64,000 nt of DNA, from NCBI RefSeq assembly GCF_024868665.1, contig NC_079912.1:13952948-14016947 (forward strand), given 5' to 3'. The notes under the pieces are model-generated. The model did no database searches and was not told where the DNA came from. It saw nothing but the letters and a program-made list of their open reading frames with translations. Origin of the DNA: Triplophysa rosa. Taxonomy: Eukaryota; Chordata; Actinopteri; Cypriniformes; Nemacheilidae. The position numbers and the translations under genes were made by a program. Positions 17,401-32,037 of this stretch are shown here, piece by piece (the first letter of the stretch is position 1; each line of letters starts with the position of its first letter).

Positions 17401-20194
17401 AAGGTGTTTGCTTTACCTTGCGTGCGTAATTTGTGCGCAATGGTTCTTTTACGCAAATGTTAGCAAAGTCATGCGCGCACGGATAAGAAGCCCCATCCCC
17501 CTCCTGTTGCCCTTTCTGTTCTCCCTAATTTGCTATGCGTTAGTCCCCAAAGAGTTTGCGGTGACCCCCGTCTATTGAATCGCGCACAGTCCCGCAGGCG
17601 CAGATGTGATGTGGAAACACTCCGTACTCTCATTCTACGGGAACCACAGGAGAGAAGACCCCGGCATGATGCATTTCGTCATTTTGGCACACATCATAAC
17701 AGTACATTACAGACCTGTCCAGTGTTGAAATGACAAACAAAAGACCTCCCACCACTTACCTGAGCTGTTATTTTACTATGGAAAGCTCTCAAATGTGTGT
17801 GCCTGTGTCTCTCACCTGTGGCTCCACAGGTTGACTTGTCTGAAGTCTCCTATATGGCGATGTGTGTGGTTGATCTTGCTTGGTTTTTGCATGCCATGTC
17901 AGAGCCACATGTTTGACTTTTTGGTTAGCTGGGCATATGAGCCGATTTTATAGCAGAGGATGAATTAGACTTCACTGCTTATTAGCCGTGTGGGCATTCT
18001 GCCCATGTGGACACAGCTGCAGTTGACACACCAACAATCAGACTCTCTCCAATTTACACACACACACGGAGCCGGCGAGAACACATGCTGTAATTGCACC
18101 AGTAATTAGTTACATCAATACTGTTCCTTGTTCTACTCATCTCATCGGTCACTAGTGTGCAGGCGAGTCTTAACTATTGCCAGTAAAGTTCGAAGGCATT
18201 TATTTATAAAGAACCCACTTGTATCACGGTGCCAAAACACACAGGCATTCGGAAAACACACAGTTGAACACTTCAGATACTGTCAGTAAAGTCTGATGTT
18301 TGTGATTTCAAGCATTTTGAGCAATAAGGAATTGAAAGGTCAAATTTAATAGCATCACAGTAATCACTACAGATTTCAAGGTGCGATGACATGCATGGAT
18401 ATTTACCCTGTCCTGCTACTAAGGTGGTGCCATATGTAGAGCCTGATAATGTGTAATTAGTGTAGCTGTTTATACACAAATAATTCCACAACTGAGAGGC
18501 AGCAATAATAAGGAATGGCTGTGGCTTGTTTTTTGTGGTTTTTGTGAAGTTTATAGGAGTATCGTGACGTATAGGGTTTGGCTCTCTGTGTTGGTAGTGT
18601 TTGGGTTGCACTTCACTTTGTGGCACGGTTGGCACAGTTGCAGTATAAATATATGTGGGTGAATCTGTGGTCTGAGGTTGTTTATGCAAAGAATATAAAA
18701 GCATTAGAAAAACTGTTTTACTGTGAAGTGCGTGCGTGCATGTGCATTATTGTAAATTACAAATGTAATATTCACAGTGTGTGTTGCACTGGATCTTCTT
18801 AAGAGTAACCTGTGATCAAAATTATTATAACAAAATCAGTTAAATTCTAATAAATAAATAAAACAAAAAATACAAATAAATAAATATACACACTCCACAC
18901 ACACTTTGTAAATTGCATATATGCATATATACACAAGTTCTTAGCTGTTTCTTTGTAAAATGAACATATTTATTATTCTTTTCTGTAGTCTTGCATAAAT
19001 CTGAGGTGTGCGTTTAGGTATCAACACAATGCAGATGTTGCTTGGCAGCAGTATGAACCTGTCACAAGTAATATCCATACACCCTCATCTCAGAGAGAGA
19101 GAGAGAGAGGGTTATGGGAAGGACGTAAAGCATTGGGTGCCACATTCCCTCCCAGCTCTATGCACCATAGGCTGAATTAGGCACAGACAAAAGCTTTTGT
19201 GGCCCAGCCATGAAAGGGCCATTAACCATGCTGCTATTTCAGAGGCCAAGCCTGCAGGGAAGCAGCCTCCCAGAATGCCTCTGGCTCAGCATGCATCATT
19301 CCCAGCATGCATTGCTCCCTCTCTCCAACACCTCCATAGCTTGATAATAAAGAAGCCGCAGATTGATATGCAGATGATTGGCGTGGTGAAAATGGAGGTA
19401 AAGATGGAGGATAAGTTCTGTTAAAATCGGAGGCCTCTTGTGGCCCAAGGCTAGGCTTTTCACGCTTGTTGCTCAAAGCGTTGCAGTGTAAGGCAGTTTT
19501 GTCTAATAAATGTGTGTATGGCACTCTGGGGTTCTGATGTTTGTGTATGGAGAACAGAACCTGCAGTGTGGCAGGTCTGAAAGTGTTTGGCACTGTTTGA
19601 TTGTGTGTGCAAAAGTTTCAAAGGGGTGTGTATGTGTGAGTGGACGTGTGCCTTTGGAGTCACAGACAGTCTCCAAACCTATTGCTCTCAAAGTGGGTGC
19701 CATGACAACGACCCCCGCGCACCGTGTCTGCTGCTGACCTTAGCAGCTGTGTCACTTCCTCGGTGTGACAAAACTAAGAATAAGTCGCTGTCAGTGCCTC
19801 TTACACAAGTACACTCAGTACTTAAACAACACTGTTTACTAATACACCCACACGCACCACGTGTAAAATCATAGGTTGACCTAAACATTTACACAACGCT
19901 ACCTGAATGACTTTATCACATTTTTAAAACAAACCATTTAACATTAGCATGCATATACAAAAGGGGCTGAACACACTGTTAAAAAAAAACAACTTGTAAA
20001 ATGTTTCACCAAACAAAGAAATAAAGTAATTTAGGCAAAGGTTTTTTAGTAGGAGGGGTAAATGTTGTTTTGTGTGTATTTTTTAGTATTATATTCATTT
20101 ATACTCCTTAACCATTAGCAATTAGCAGTTATTAAGCTGTAGTTTATTCTCTTGTGGTATTCTCAAGAGTTGCCTTTTTTCAGTGTACACATAA

Positions 20195-20585
20195 GTTAAA
20201 GGAACAGTTCACCTCAAAATAAAAATGTCTTTCCTCATTTACTCACCCTCGAGTTGTTCCAAATCTGTATACATTTTTTAGATATTTGGAAAAATGATTG
20301 TAACCAAACAGTTCTTTGCCACCATTGACTACCATATAGGAAAAATGCTTTATAAATTTCTTTGTTATGTTGAACACAAAATAAGATATTTTGAAGAATT
20401 TAGGATAACAAACCATTCTGGGGCACTTTTGATTACAATTTTTTTACTATGGTAGTCAGTGGTGGCCAAGAACTGTTTGGTTAAAAGCATTCTTCCAAAT
20501 ATCTTTCTCTGTGTTCATCAGAACAAAAGCAAATTTATACAACTCGAGGGTGAGTAAATAATGACAGAAAACTGTCTCTTTACAC
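20195..20585. mobile_element. TTAA-type palindromic MITE (copy 3)
   Basis: It starts TTAAAGGAACAGTTCACC. The right half contains the inverted ACTCGAGGGTGAGTAAAT block matching ATTTACTCACCCTCGAGT at the left. The extreme right end is eroded. Confidence 0.85.
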
Positions 20586-23420
20586 ATTTGTGAGCACAGT
20601 GTCACACAAACAGAACTAATACCACCTATTAGTCATAGTATTTCACATGTAGTGTGTTTGCATTAATAAAGCTTAGAAAGATTATGTCAACAAACAAATT
20701 GTGCAAATGTCCATGCACCAAAACATATAAATCACAATACTCTCAGCAAAACGTTTTACAGAGCCCATTTCATGCTGGTAAATACACAGTAAGGCCTGTG
20801 TGAAGTTCTGTGATCCTGTGCCCTATAGCCTCTGGGACTCTTCATTTCCTGCTGTATTATAGATGTTATTATTTTCTGGATGGGAGAGTGTGTGTGTATG
20901 TGAGCATGCTATATGCTTTTATTATTATTATTCCTGGTGTGATTGTGTCGTCAAAACTGGGGCGTATGTTGCCGTGGCGCCGTTGGATTGGAACGGCCTG
21001 TTAACTTGCTCCAGATGCGGCCGACTGCAATAATTGGACCTGGAGCCGATCAAATCCCAGTGTCGCTTGGCCAGACTCAGAACCAAAGACTGGGGATAGC
21101 ATTTCAGGGTGACCCTGACCTGGTCTGGCCTGGTCTTAACCTGCGTTAATGACCTCTATAAGTTTTCATGGAGAGGTTGTATGGTAATTCGCAGGGTGGT
21201 TGCAAAAAAATAATGATGTGGTTTTAGTTTCTTTTTTTAATGCTGCACTCACTTATTTGTTATTGTGTCTCCTACTGTGTTTTTATGGGTTATTTCTTAT
21301 TATAAACAATAAGGGCTGGATGTTTAGACCGATATCATAAAAAATAGACTTTGAATTGTACTTCAGAGATTTTGCATTTAAAGAAACAATTCACCAAAAA
21401 GGAAAATTGTGTATTTATTTACTTACAAACTTGTTCAATTACTTACCCTCATGCTGTTGCAAAAACATTTTTCATTTTCTTGCATACAAAGAAAATAACC
21501 AATAACTATGCATTGTTGTTTTTCAAACAATGTACACATTTCAAACAATAGAGCAAAAAAAAAGAATAATAAAAATAGGTGTATAGGAGTATAACATCTC
21601 CTTCAGTCTAGATGTTTGGTGAAGCTGCAGTCTGAAGGATTTAAGGTGCGGGCTGTTGAAAGTATTAGGGGAGTAAAAAAAGAAATCCCTTACTCTCTTT
21701 TCCATCTACGCACCTGGTTTTATCATCCACATTCCCCGTCCTCCTATACAGAGCTCTCTCTTGATTCCTGTCTCCTTGTTACTGCCCATCCCTATTTTAC
21801 CCTCATACTCTACACCCCCCCAACACATACACACTTCCTGGACCCTGGGCTTGCCAGACGGTCATAATTAACGAGAAAAACGATAGTCCCCACGGTCCTC
21901 TGCTTCGACAGTCCACTCCCAGTGTGTGTGTGTGTGTAAACGTAGCCCTGTGTAGGTGTCTGGTTGTGTACCTGAGCGTGTGTGTGTGCGGACCTGTAAA
22001 TCTACCTCTCTTCGTACGTACGTGTACCTCTCGTTTTGGCCTGGGCTTCTTTTTACTCAATGCTTCTTTATGTTCGATGTCTGCAATGAAGCATGATCTC
22101 ACCCGCTACAAATAACAGGCTCGGAAAATGACTTCTCACAGAGCTCACACACAACCTGGGAGCAATGGCTCACACGCAAGCGAAATTACCTTCTTGACAG
22201 AGCATTCAATCTAAGGGTCGGCCATATGCACCGAGGGAGCTCCGGTCTGTGTGTGTGTACTTGAGACTTTCGTAGACTGTTTATTTTAAAAATGGGCTAG
22301 CGTTGCATTAGCTTGTAAGGGAATACGTACCAGCCAGCATTGCCGTGTTGTTTTTTCAGGTGTGGAGTTACAGTTTTTAGGCAATCTGCATACTTATAAT
22401 CGTTTTGCATATGTATGAACTGTGAATGTTCCTTTGTGTTGAGATATTTAAGTCTTGGCAAGGAACTCTGTGAAATACCATCATAATAACATCTCGGCAC
22501 GACTTCCCGGGGCTCGGCGTTGGAGAACAGTCTGACCATTCCAGAGCGGCTTGACTGATAAGAGCTCCTCTGATCTCTATCTGTCACTCATAGCCAGAGG
22601 CAGGGTCACACAAAGACCTGCACAGAGTCACCATTGTAAATAAACACACGGAGAATAACTCCCCTTACACTTATCCTCTTGCTTTTTATGACTTTCGCTC
22701 TCCACTTAGACACGTTTAAGGCATTTGGATCATAAAGAGAACATGGGCCGACTAATGGAGAGAAAAAGACCAGCAATTCCCAGAAAAACATCATGACTGA
22801 TTACATTGTCACCAGTATTATTTGTTTCTCATCAGTTATCTTTACTCGTGTGGTCTCATAGGGCTCAATCTTGTGGACCAATTTTGTTTTCAGTTTTCAC
22901 ATACTTCCTTATGGGCATTTCAGAGATAATGACAATATCTCTATCTGCTATCATTCATGGTGTTTACATGTGCATTTGTATTCTTTTCATAACATCCAAG
23001 TGTCTTTAAATAAAATTCACTTTTTTTTACTTTTTACTTATCAAAGCAAGCAGTTAAAATACGTTTAGAATAACAATGTAGACCAGTGAGAGGGATAAAT
23101 TGCAAGGCCACTTTAAACAAATATCCAAATAAACCTTTATCTCCTAGGAATTTGATTTTTGTCACTTCCTTCTGTAAACTACAGCTTATTTATTTAAAAA
23201 GGTATTAATCTGTTTAAAGTTTAAATACAATATATTAACTGCAAAGTCAATTACATTGAAGAGTGTTTATTTTAATAATTTTAATAAAGCCAAGTATTTT
23301 CTGTAATGAAACCCCACATCCAAACAACTACAGGTTCAAATTATTTCTTATAATTAGTGTAAATCATATTATATCTGCGTATTTAAATTAACTACCTCAT
23401 TCCCTCCATTTTGACCACAG

Positions 23421-23737
23421 TTAAAGGAATAGTTCGCCTTCAAAATAAAAATTCTGTCCTTACTCTCTTGTCATTTCAAACCTGTATGACTTTCTTTCTT
23501 CTGCAGAACACACAAAAAATATTTTGACAAAAACGTTGGTAACAGAGAACCGTTGCTCCCCATTGACTTATAAAAGTCAATAAAAGACAATGGGGACCAT
23601 CGGTTTTTGGTTTCCAACATTCTTAAAAATATCTTCTTTTGTGTTTTGCAGAAGAAAGAAAATCACAGTTTTAAAATGACAACGGGGTGAGTAAATGATG
23701 ACAGAATTAAAATTTTGAAGGTGAACTATTCCTTTAA
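23421..23737. mobile_element. TTAA-type palindromic MITE (copy 4, best preserved)
   Basis: The left end TTAAAGGAATAGTTCGCCTT and the reverse complement of the right end, TTAAAGGAATAGTTCACCTT, differ at one base, and pairing continues to ATTCTGTC. TTAA bounds both sides, which suggests a piggyBac-type target site. 317 bp, no ORF. A perfect GA microsatellite follows immediately. Confidence 0.92.
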
Positions 23738-23739
23738 CG

Positions 23740-23741
<2 letters not shown>

Positions 23742-23785
<44 letters not shown>
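23742..23785. repeat. (GA)n microsatellite
   Basis: GA run directly beside the MITE at 23421-23737, ending in GGGAGAGAGG. Confidence 0.95.
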
Positions 23786-26700
23786 GAAAAACTGGGGTGA
23801 ACGAAAAAAAATGGTGTATTATGATGTAAACAGAGATGTAAATATTGTGTTGTGCTCTAGTAACATCTCTTTCCTGAAGACTCAGCAGCAGGCCGCTTCG
23901 CTGTTTATTTTCCTTCAAGACGGACGAGTTCTTATCAAATAAGCAGACGGAGATCCACAATGTGCCGGGTTTTGCACACACTGGCTCTGCTCCTGAATCC
24001 ACCACCACAGTGTAACAAATCCATCCGTACTCCCCAAACCACATAGAAGTAGACAAACAAACACTCTTATACACTACAGTGCCTTTGACTCGAACCAAAT
24101 ACCATGCACAGTAGACATACAGGTACAGGCACAGATTGAATTACTGTAACACACACATATAAATGAATGTCAGTGTAAATTTTTATTCCTGCGAACTGAA
24201 ATAAAAAGTCATTAAAAAACATCACGTTAAAAACTTTACATTCATGATGTTTTTGGTGCATTTGGTGCCAGTGCATTCAAGTACATTTTATCAAACAAAT
24301 CTTGTCATTGCTAGCAAACACATCTTTAAAAACAGACCCAGAGAGAAACATTGACAAATGACGCAGAGCTCTTATCATACACATCTTCTAGACTCACATA
24401 CACTGTGGTTTATCAAACCCTCTCCAAACACACACAAAGACACTCTTCGGGATATGCGTCAGCACCGTCACCCTGTGACACATATCAGACCCTTTCCCTT
24501 TAACCACTGCAATCAGTGTAGCAATAACAGTATGATAAGGGATGAGAGCTGGTTTGGAGGAGGTTTTTATGAGCCTATCATGGGAGCTGGCTGGAGTTTG
24601 ATCTACGGGCCTCAGAGTTAAAAGGGAGAGTTTTGGACTCCCCTACACCATTACACCCACACTACTCAGTCTTTTTGTGATAGGGACCTTAATCAAAAAC
24701 ACCTGGCTCACAGTTCTCCCTCTCAACACACACTCTTACACACACTTTCTGCGCACATGTGTGAGTGTGCATTGCTGTGTAAGAGTATGTCTACGTGCAC
24801 AAAAAAGAGTTTCTACTCATGTTTGTCTCAGCAGATTTTGATGTTTGAATGAGAACAGTTGTAACTGTTACAAAGATATTTCAGTGGAAATCTGGTCGAT
24901 TATGACATTCTGTGGTCAAATACTTTTGTATAATAGTTGCTTGACTTTATGGATAACCACAGAGAGTGGTTTATAATTCGTTTTTTTTCTTCCGGTAGAC
25001 CTCCGCAAAGAATTAATAACTGTTCAGTAGATTTAATTGAATTGAAAACAATTAATATACCACAAAATATTATTCAAATGAATGAATATTAATATAAATT
25101 AAATGTAAAAATAAACTATTATATCATAACCAAACACAGACGCATGCTTCTGATGAAACCATCTATATAAGATTACTTGTATACATATTTTAACGTTTAG
25201 TCTACTAATATTCATTCAGTTTACTAATATTCAACCCATGAAAACTTTAAGACACACCGCATACTAGCACTATGAATAGAACAGTCTGATTACAAACGTA
25301 ATTAATTTAGGTTTGTTACTGTATATCATTTTGAGAAAATTGCAATAAAACCAAATATTATAGTTCCATATATTCAGTTTGCGCTATCTTTCATAAGTAG
25401 GCTATCTATGTCTTGCTCTTGTAGTACTATAGGAATTGCATTGAATCGATCTCTTTCGTCTCATAAAATGAACAAGAAACAGTAATTTTATTAATTAACA
25501 TTAATTAGAAATACGACTTTGATTATTTTGAAGTTATTTTGTTATCCAATTATTTCTTGTCGAGTTATTCATTTATTTGCAATGTAGCTGTGTAATATGC
25601 AAATACTTAATATGCTACACCAGAGGCTGCTTGTTTATTTGTTTATGTGTGAGCAAATGTAAAGGGTTATGGTTTATTTAGTGTGTGAGGTTAAAGTGTG
25701 TGCGAACCTGTGTGAGACTTGTGGTACAGTGGGCTGTCCACATGCTTCTGAACTGTTACCGGTTCAAGTCAAGGTCTGGGTCATGATCTGATTCCTTCTC
25801 TGTCTGAACTCTGTCGTCCTAAAAATAACAATGAAATGTTAAAAAAATGTGTAAGCAGGAAGAGGCATTAGAGCATGTGTTTGTGTATTAATGTTATCCA
25901 ATGTGTGTTTGCATATTAACATACACACGCTAAGTTGTGAGAATAAATAAACAAGCTTTGGCCCGGGACTCTCATGGCTGTATCTCAGAAAAGACAAACA
26001 GTTTTTTTTTCACTGGTTTGATTCATATGACCCACCACGGTAACATCTCCCCCCACAAATGCACACATGGCTTCAATAAAACAGTTATTTTTAGCAGTTT
26101 GCGATTTCGTTCAGAATCTGATTATGGGTTTTGCATTGTGCAGTATCGACTAACGCTGTTTATTCAAACACCTAAACTGCCCTTCTGGTAGAGGTGTACT
26201 TAAAAACATACGTGATGGTCATGTTTCTGTTTTATTGTGGAAGCACGATTGCCATCATCTCCACAACGAGAGGCCTGTGATTGTAAATGTTTCAAAATGG
26301 CGAGTGAGCAAGGCAAACACAGGCACACTGTGGACGCAGTGACTTTGAAGATAAAACACAAAAATAATGTGCGGTCTCTGAAAAGCCAAACAAGAACCAC
26401 ACACTCACACACACACACACACACCCGCTCTCTCTCTTGCTCTGACTCGGTCTCATTCTCTCCCAGTCTTTTTTTAATGCACTCTGAAGCACACACATAC
26501 ACACACTCATTAATTTAGGCAGACTTGCAGGAAATCGCTCCACTGAGCTCAGTAGAGGCCCACAAATGGGGGGTGGGGGGATCAGGGGGATCAAAGCCAC
26601 GACAAGAGCAGCAGACTCGCTGAAAAGAAACAGCACAAGGATAAAACGAGAAGAAAAGAAGGTTTGGAAAAGGAAGGAAAGAGAAAAGAAAAATTTCCTT

Positions 26701-27639
26701 TGCTCCTCGACAAGGAGAAAGGATCTTGACCATCAAAACCTAATGAACAAACAGTGTGTGTGTGTTTGTGTGATTGAGGGACTGAGTGCGTTTTACATCC
26801 ATGAGGTATAAATGAAATGGAGACGTGCGTATATGTCTTGAGTCACAATCTTGGGAATATTACAAAATTCCATGTGTCCTCAATAAAGCTGCCATTGTAT
26901 GAGACTGACTTGTTATGAGTAGTCTTTAAAACAAAAATGTTTTTGTACTCAGTACTCAATATTTCGTTTTACAGTTAAAACGTCTAAACATTCTGTAAAC
27001 AAGAAAACAAGACCCTTTTCAGGGTATTTATGTTGCTCATTTTTATGCACTCAAAACAAACTTGTGAAGTTTATACTTACAACACGAAAAACAATTTGCA
27101 ATGTGGTGTGAGAAAATATATTGTTTTGTATTCTTTTATGCATTATTTATGTTTTTTATATATGTTATTTTAAAAGGCATTTTTAAGCAGAAAGTAAAGA
27201 TCCATGATTAAGAAAATCTTACGTCAAAGAAAACATACATTAACGTTTATTTTGAATAAATTTTAACACACACGCAAACACATATGTAGGTGCATATCCA
27301 TACATATTTTTCTTTTCTTTCTCTCTCTTTTCACTAGATACACACACTCACACACAGACACACACTCCCTCTCTCTTGGGAGCCCTTGAGGGAGGGTCGA
27401 CAGTCCTTAACAAAATATTCCCCAAAGCTCTAATTAGAAAAACGATGGTGCTCGTTAATAGTGCCCTCCATCTCCCCTTTCCCCCTCCAACCCGAAAAAA
27501 AAAAAACACAAAACAAAAACGGCAAGAAAATCCCGTGGAGCAGAAGGCCTGCTGTTCCAATGACTGGGCCTGGGTCAGAACTCTATTTACCTACCGCAGA
27601 ACTGCCCACCCTCTTTCCTGCTCTCTCAATCTCCTTCGA

Positions 27640-27670
27640 CCAATTTCTCTCTCTCTCTCTCTCTCTTTTT
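27640..27670. repeat. (CT)n microsatellite
   Basis: TCTC run immediately to the left of the MITE at 27676. Confidence 0.93.
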
Positions 27671-27675
27671 CACTT

Positions 27676-27957
27676 TTAAAGGAACAGTTTATCAAAAATG
27701 TGAGTTCATCATTAACTCGTTGTGTTGTTTTATATCCATATGGCTTCTTTGTTAATTGGATCATGAAGGCAGAAATTCTGAAGATGCTCAAGCAATTTTG
27801 TCCCTTTTCATTTAAATTGCATGAACCAGAGTGACTTTGAAAAGAGTCCAATTTTTCCTTTGTCTTTTACTGAAGAAACAGTCATAGTGTTTTGTTTTAA
27901 AACTGCATGAGAGTAAATAATACAGAATTTTCAATTTTGGGTGAACTTCCCATTTAA
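27676..27957. mobile_element. TTAA-type palindromic MITE (copy 5)
   Basis: Ends TTAAAGGAACAGTTTATC and GGGTGAACTTCCCATTTAA, with TTAA at both borders. The interior is more diverged than copy 4. Confidence 0.83.
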
Positions 27958-28000
27958 CACACAAATAGCCACACATTCTTTCTTAATCTTTCTTTCTTTC

Positions 28001-28003
<3 letters not shown>

Positions 28004-28036
<33 letters not shown>
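28004..28036. repeat. (CT)n microsatellite
   Basis: CT dinucleotide run, about 50 bases to the right of the MITE at 27676-27957. Confidence 0.93.
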
Positions 28037-28038
<2 letters not shown>

Positions 28039-29872
28039 CTCCTTCTCTATTACCCCCGTGTCTCTCTCTTTCTCAACTTTTTAGTGTACCCCTAGTAACC
28101 CGAGACCCTCAGGCCCAGGGGCCGCATATGTTCCTGCTTAAGAGCCTTGGGCCCATAAGTAAAACCCAACCCATGCAGCTATGCCTCCCATTTCTCAAGA
28201 CTTCATTAATAATGAAAATAAAAAATCCTGGCGTCTTTCTTCCTACCCCATTCTCCTTCCTCTTCTCTCTCTTGGCCTAAAGAAGTTATACGACAGAGCC
28301 CAGCCAGAAGATTTTTGCGGCTTGTTTTATTTTCTTCCTGGTCTTGTGCCTAGATCCGTTGGAAAACAGAGACGGTATGATCACAGCCAGTCTGAATCAG
28401 ACTGTGTCAGCTTATCTTTGGAGACTTATCGCAATGAATTAATATAGCCGGTCACTCCTTCCTCTAAATCTAGTCCTCCTTCCAGTACCATATTCCCTTA
28501 TAACCAGCCATTACTTCACCACAGAGGCTCTCATTAAATGTATATATAGTTATATCCCCAGTGCTGGAGATAATATGCTGTTTTTCACTCACAAAGAATG
28601 TACAATACTTTGATAAAGATTAAGAAGTTGCTGAGGTGGATGAACTGTGCCCAGCGGGATTGTTTCTTATTTCCCTCGAGCCAATGTGGCCTCAAGCAAG
28701 GGTGAATAAACACACAGGCAGCACATCATCACAGCTCAAACACACACATGTGTGTGTGCATAAAACAAACAAATCATACCTGCCCTTTTTAGAGGATTCT
28801 TCAAAACATGCTACTGAATATATACAACTACAAAATCCCATAAATTCAATGGGTGAATCTCAATAGTGCTCGATGAAATCACAACTCAGCAGGTCCAGGC
28901 TGGTCATCATGGCAGCTTACAGTTTATTCGTCCCTCTTGTTTCTTCTCTCTGGTGATGGTTGATTAGAACATCTCACTTAGTCTGACAGGGTTATTTCTG
29001 TGTTTGTAGGCACTCATGAGAGGCCCTTTCTTCGCTGTTTTTTTGTTTCTATGAGGGTGCAAGAGAAAGATGGAGAGAAAAGAAATAGACTGCATTTCCA
29101 GATGTGCTTTTATGGGCCTGTGAGGGTGGGGTAGGGGGCTGGAGTGGGGGTGCACTTTCGGTTGGAGCCGAGAAGCTTGCAGGAGCCATTTATTGTACCA
29201 TGTGTGTACTTGTTTGTGTGTGTGTGAGAAAGGTGGGAGAGAAATTACTGGCATAACGCACTCGGTTTTATAGGCTCAGGTGTATGAAGCATGTGGAACC
29301 ACAAAGACTTAAAAATTGTAAAGATTGTGTGTAGATCTGCATGCTGCAATTTCTAATCGAATCATGACAAATTGTATGTCACTATCCTTTAAAATACACA
29401 CCTGTCCAGTTTATTATAATATAAATTATGTAGGAGCATGTAATTGATCTAAAACAATGTCTCAATTATTTTTGGTGACTTTTTTTGGTCAGCAATAATC
29501 TGCAAAGTGTGCATTCCAAATTATGACTTTATTAAAACCACTAAAGCTTGGAATGTGCATATTTTATGTATATTCTCCATACATTTTGTGACAGTTAACA
29601 GGTTAAACTAGTTTTACTGAATGTCCAGATTAATGAAAATGTTCAGATGTTGCTCTTTCATAGCTCAGGAGATTTGAACAGAGATCTGTGTTTCACTAAA
29701 GTACCAACTAAATCTCAAATGTTCTTTTAAAATTGTTTACAAAAATAAAAACACATAAAACATCACCTTGGAATTATAAGGTTCTTTCTGCGTTCTGAGC
29801 AGTTTTGAGATAGCATTCCATTTTACTTTGTAGATAAAACCTTTTTGTTTTCTATAAAAGTCCCAAAATGGT

Positions 29873-29990
29873 TTTCCTGTAGCTCAGTGGTTAAGGTCAT
29901 GCATTCGATCCCAGGGATTGCACATAAACCGAAAGAAATGCATAGTAAATGCAATGCAAGTCTGCCAAATGTGTAAATGTACAAAACGTG
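29873..29990 (+). mobile_element. tRNA-derived SINE fragment
   Basis: CCTGTAGCTCAGTGGTTAAG carries a polymerase III A-box-like TAGCTCAGTGG, followed about 15 bases later by a B-box-like ATTCGATCCC. The spacing is shorter than in a tRNA and there is no acceptor-stem pairing, so this is a retroposed, degraded SINE head and not a functional tRNA gene. Confidence 0.65.
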
Positions 29991-31641
29991 AAGAAAAAAC
30001 ATCACATAATGTAAATAAATTGAAACAGAATAAGAATGTGTGAATAACTCAATTTTGACAAAATGTCAGAATTTTATAATTCCAGATTAAAATACAGAAA
30101 GAGTATGAAGGTGTAAAATGAATGTAGATTGTATATGTAAAATAATCTGCCTTTGGGTGAATTGGATGAGAAATGGTTGAGTTCATACTGAAATGTTCAA
30201 TAATATTGACTTTTGATTGCAGATTTGGCAATCTGAGCTCAGTTTGTGACATCTGTAATTCTAATGGAAACATTTGTGCAATTTCTGGGTCTTTTTCTCT
30301 GAGACGCTGGAGATTTAAGCAAAAATGTCCATTTGCTATCCATTTAATCCCATTCATGTCTATGAGAAGTAACTGAGATATTAAAGAGATCTCATTTGTG
30401 ATTTTTCTTATGGGTATAATCTATATCTATAAAAGCAGATTTCCTATAAAACCACATGTATGTCAAAGTTTCACACATTACCCATTTCTTGCATGTTTAT
30501 AAATGAATCCCATAGTAATTTATGTTTTCAGTTACTAATAAACGTATAAAATTTCACCAGCCTTTCCCTCAAAATCAACACTGAAAATAGACAAAAAGGT
30601 GATATAAAGCTCGATCACACAAATAGATTGCATTGTGAAGGTGTCTGATTATTTTCAAAGCCGCACATGTTTCCCGCACGTGTGCAGGTACGCCGTTTGA
30701 TCCTTGGATCTACGAGAGAGTATGAAATAGTGCTTTGGCCTGTGAAGTATTAGCTTCAGGCATCCATGAAAGAAAGAGCACACATGGAAATAGACGAGTG
30801 TTAAACTAGCATGTGAACGTACATCAGGAACGCCTGCAGCTTGTTAGTTACGATCGTTAATAGCTGCGTGTTTTACTGGCAATGCCTTCAAAGTGCTGCC
30901 ACGTCGATTTATCCAGAGCTCACCTGCTCGGCTCCAGCCCGCGAGGAAGAGGAGGAGAAAGATCAAGCGGGATACGCCACATCAAGCACACCTTCGGCCC
31001 TGACTTTGACACTGAGAGGAATGTGACCCCTTTCCCTCCCGCTCCTAAACCCTGAGAGCCGACTGCAGAGTTGCATCAGAACCAGATGTGTCCCCTTGAG
31101 TGCAAGTATGCGTCTGCGGACCAGACTGTTGGGCCAGAGCCCGCTGGTGTGATGGGGCCGGCGCGACCCCTCGTGACCCCAGAGCCTGCAGCCATGCCGA
31201 CAGGAAGGTCTCGCAATTGACTTCAGCTGTGACCCGCCTCCTCGGAGCTCATTAAGACAAACTGTTTTTAGAGGCCATGCAGCTTACGCTATCATAGGCC
31301 CTAACACTCTGCAGCTGAGAGAGAGAGACGGGGGAGTGAGAGCGAGAAAGAGCTGAACTAGTGCAAGGCGAGAAACAGCAGAGAAGAAAAAGCGAAAGTG
31401 TGATGAAGGGAAAACTGGTAAAGGTGAGAGATGACAAGAAAAGACTATTGCATCCAATTTATTCTAAATAGTATGCAATGTTCAAATTAAAGTGTACAAA
31501 TTGCACACATAATGCGTATTTATAAAATGTGCATCTAAACATACGTTTCAGGTTATATTACCCACAATCCACTGCGCAACGGAGAATGACCACAGGCCAA
31601 GAAGTCAGGACAATAATGTTGAAGTCTGTCGAAATTCTGTC

Positions 31642-31875
31642 TTAAAGCGATAGTCCCTCCAAAGATAAAACAATTTTTTTTAAACAAAATTTTTTATGAC
31701 TGCAGAACACAAAAAAACGAACGTTGGTAACCAAACAACATTGGCCTCCATTGACTTCCATTATACAGACACATAAACCACTATTTGTTCAAATATCATC
31801 TTTTGTTTTCCACAGAAGAAAGTGTCATACACAGAAACGACAGAATTTGTATTTTAGGACGAACTATCTCTTTAA
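31642..31875. mobile_element. TTAA-type palindromic MITE (copy 6)
   Basis: Ends TTAAAGCGATAGTCCCTCC and GGACGAACTATCTCTTTAA are inverted relatives bounded by TTAA. The interior contains the shared GTTGGTAACCAAACAACATT block. Confidence 0.85.
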
Positions 31876-32037
31876 AGACCCATTGAATCGCCTTGGAACG
31901 CGCAAATTTATTTAATTTGTTGACGTAATTTCAACTGAAAAAATGCATATAGTGCAAAACATATCAAATGGCCCCACCCCCCTTTTAAAGTAACCAATAG
32001 CGTTTCACTTAAAGCACTGTCAGCCTGGCTAAGCTGC

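Noticed and set aside
17135..17440. 101-codon minus-strand ORF near the boc first exon
   Set aside because: It crosses the presumed 5' UTR, has no family likeness and is not in phase with the next exon.
26237..26636. ORFs on both strands around the CA repeat at 26402
   Set aside because: Driven by ACAC/TCTC simple sequence; no exon borders or recognisable protein.
29873..29945. tRNA gene
   Set aside because: A- and B-box-like motifs are present, but cloverleaf arms cannot be formed and the spacing is wrong; it fits a SINE head.
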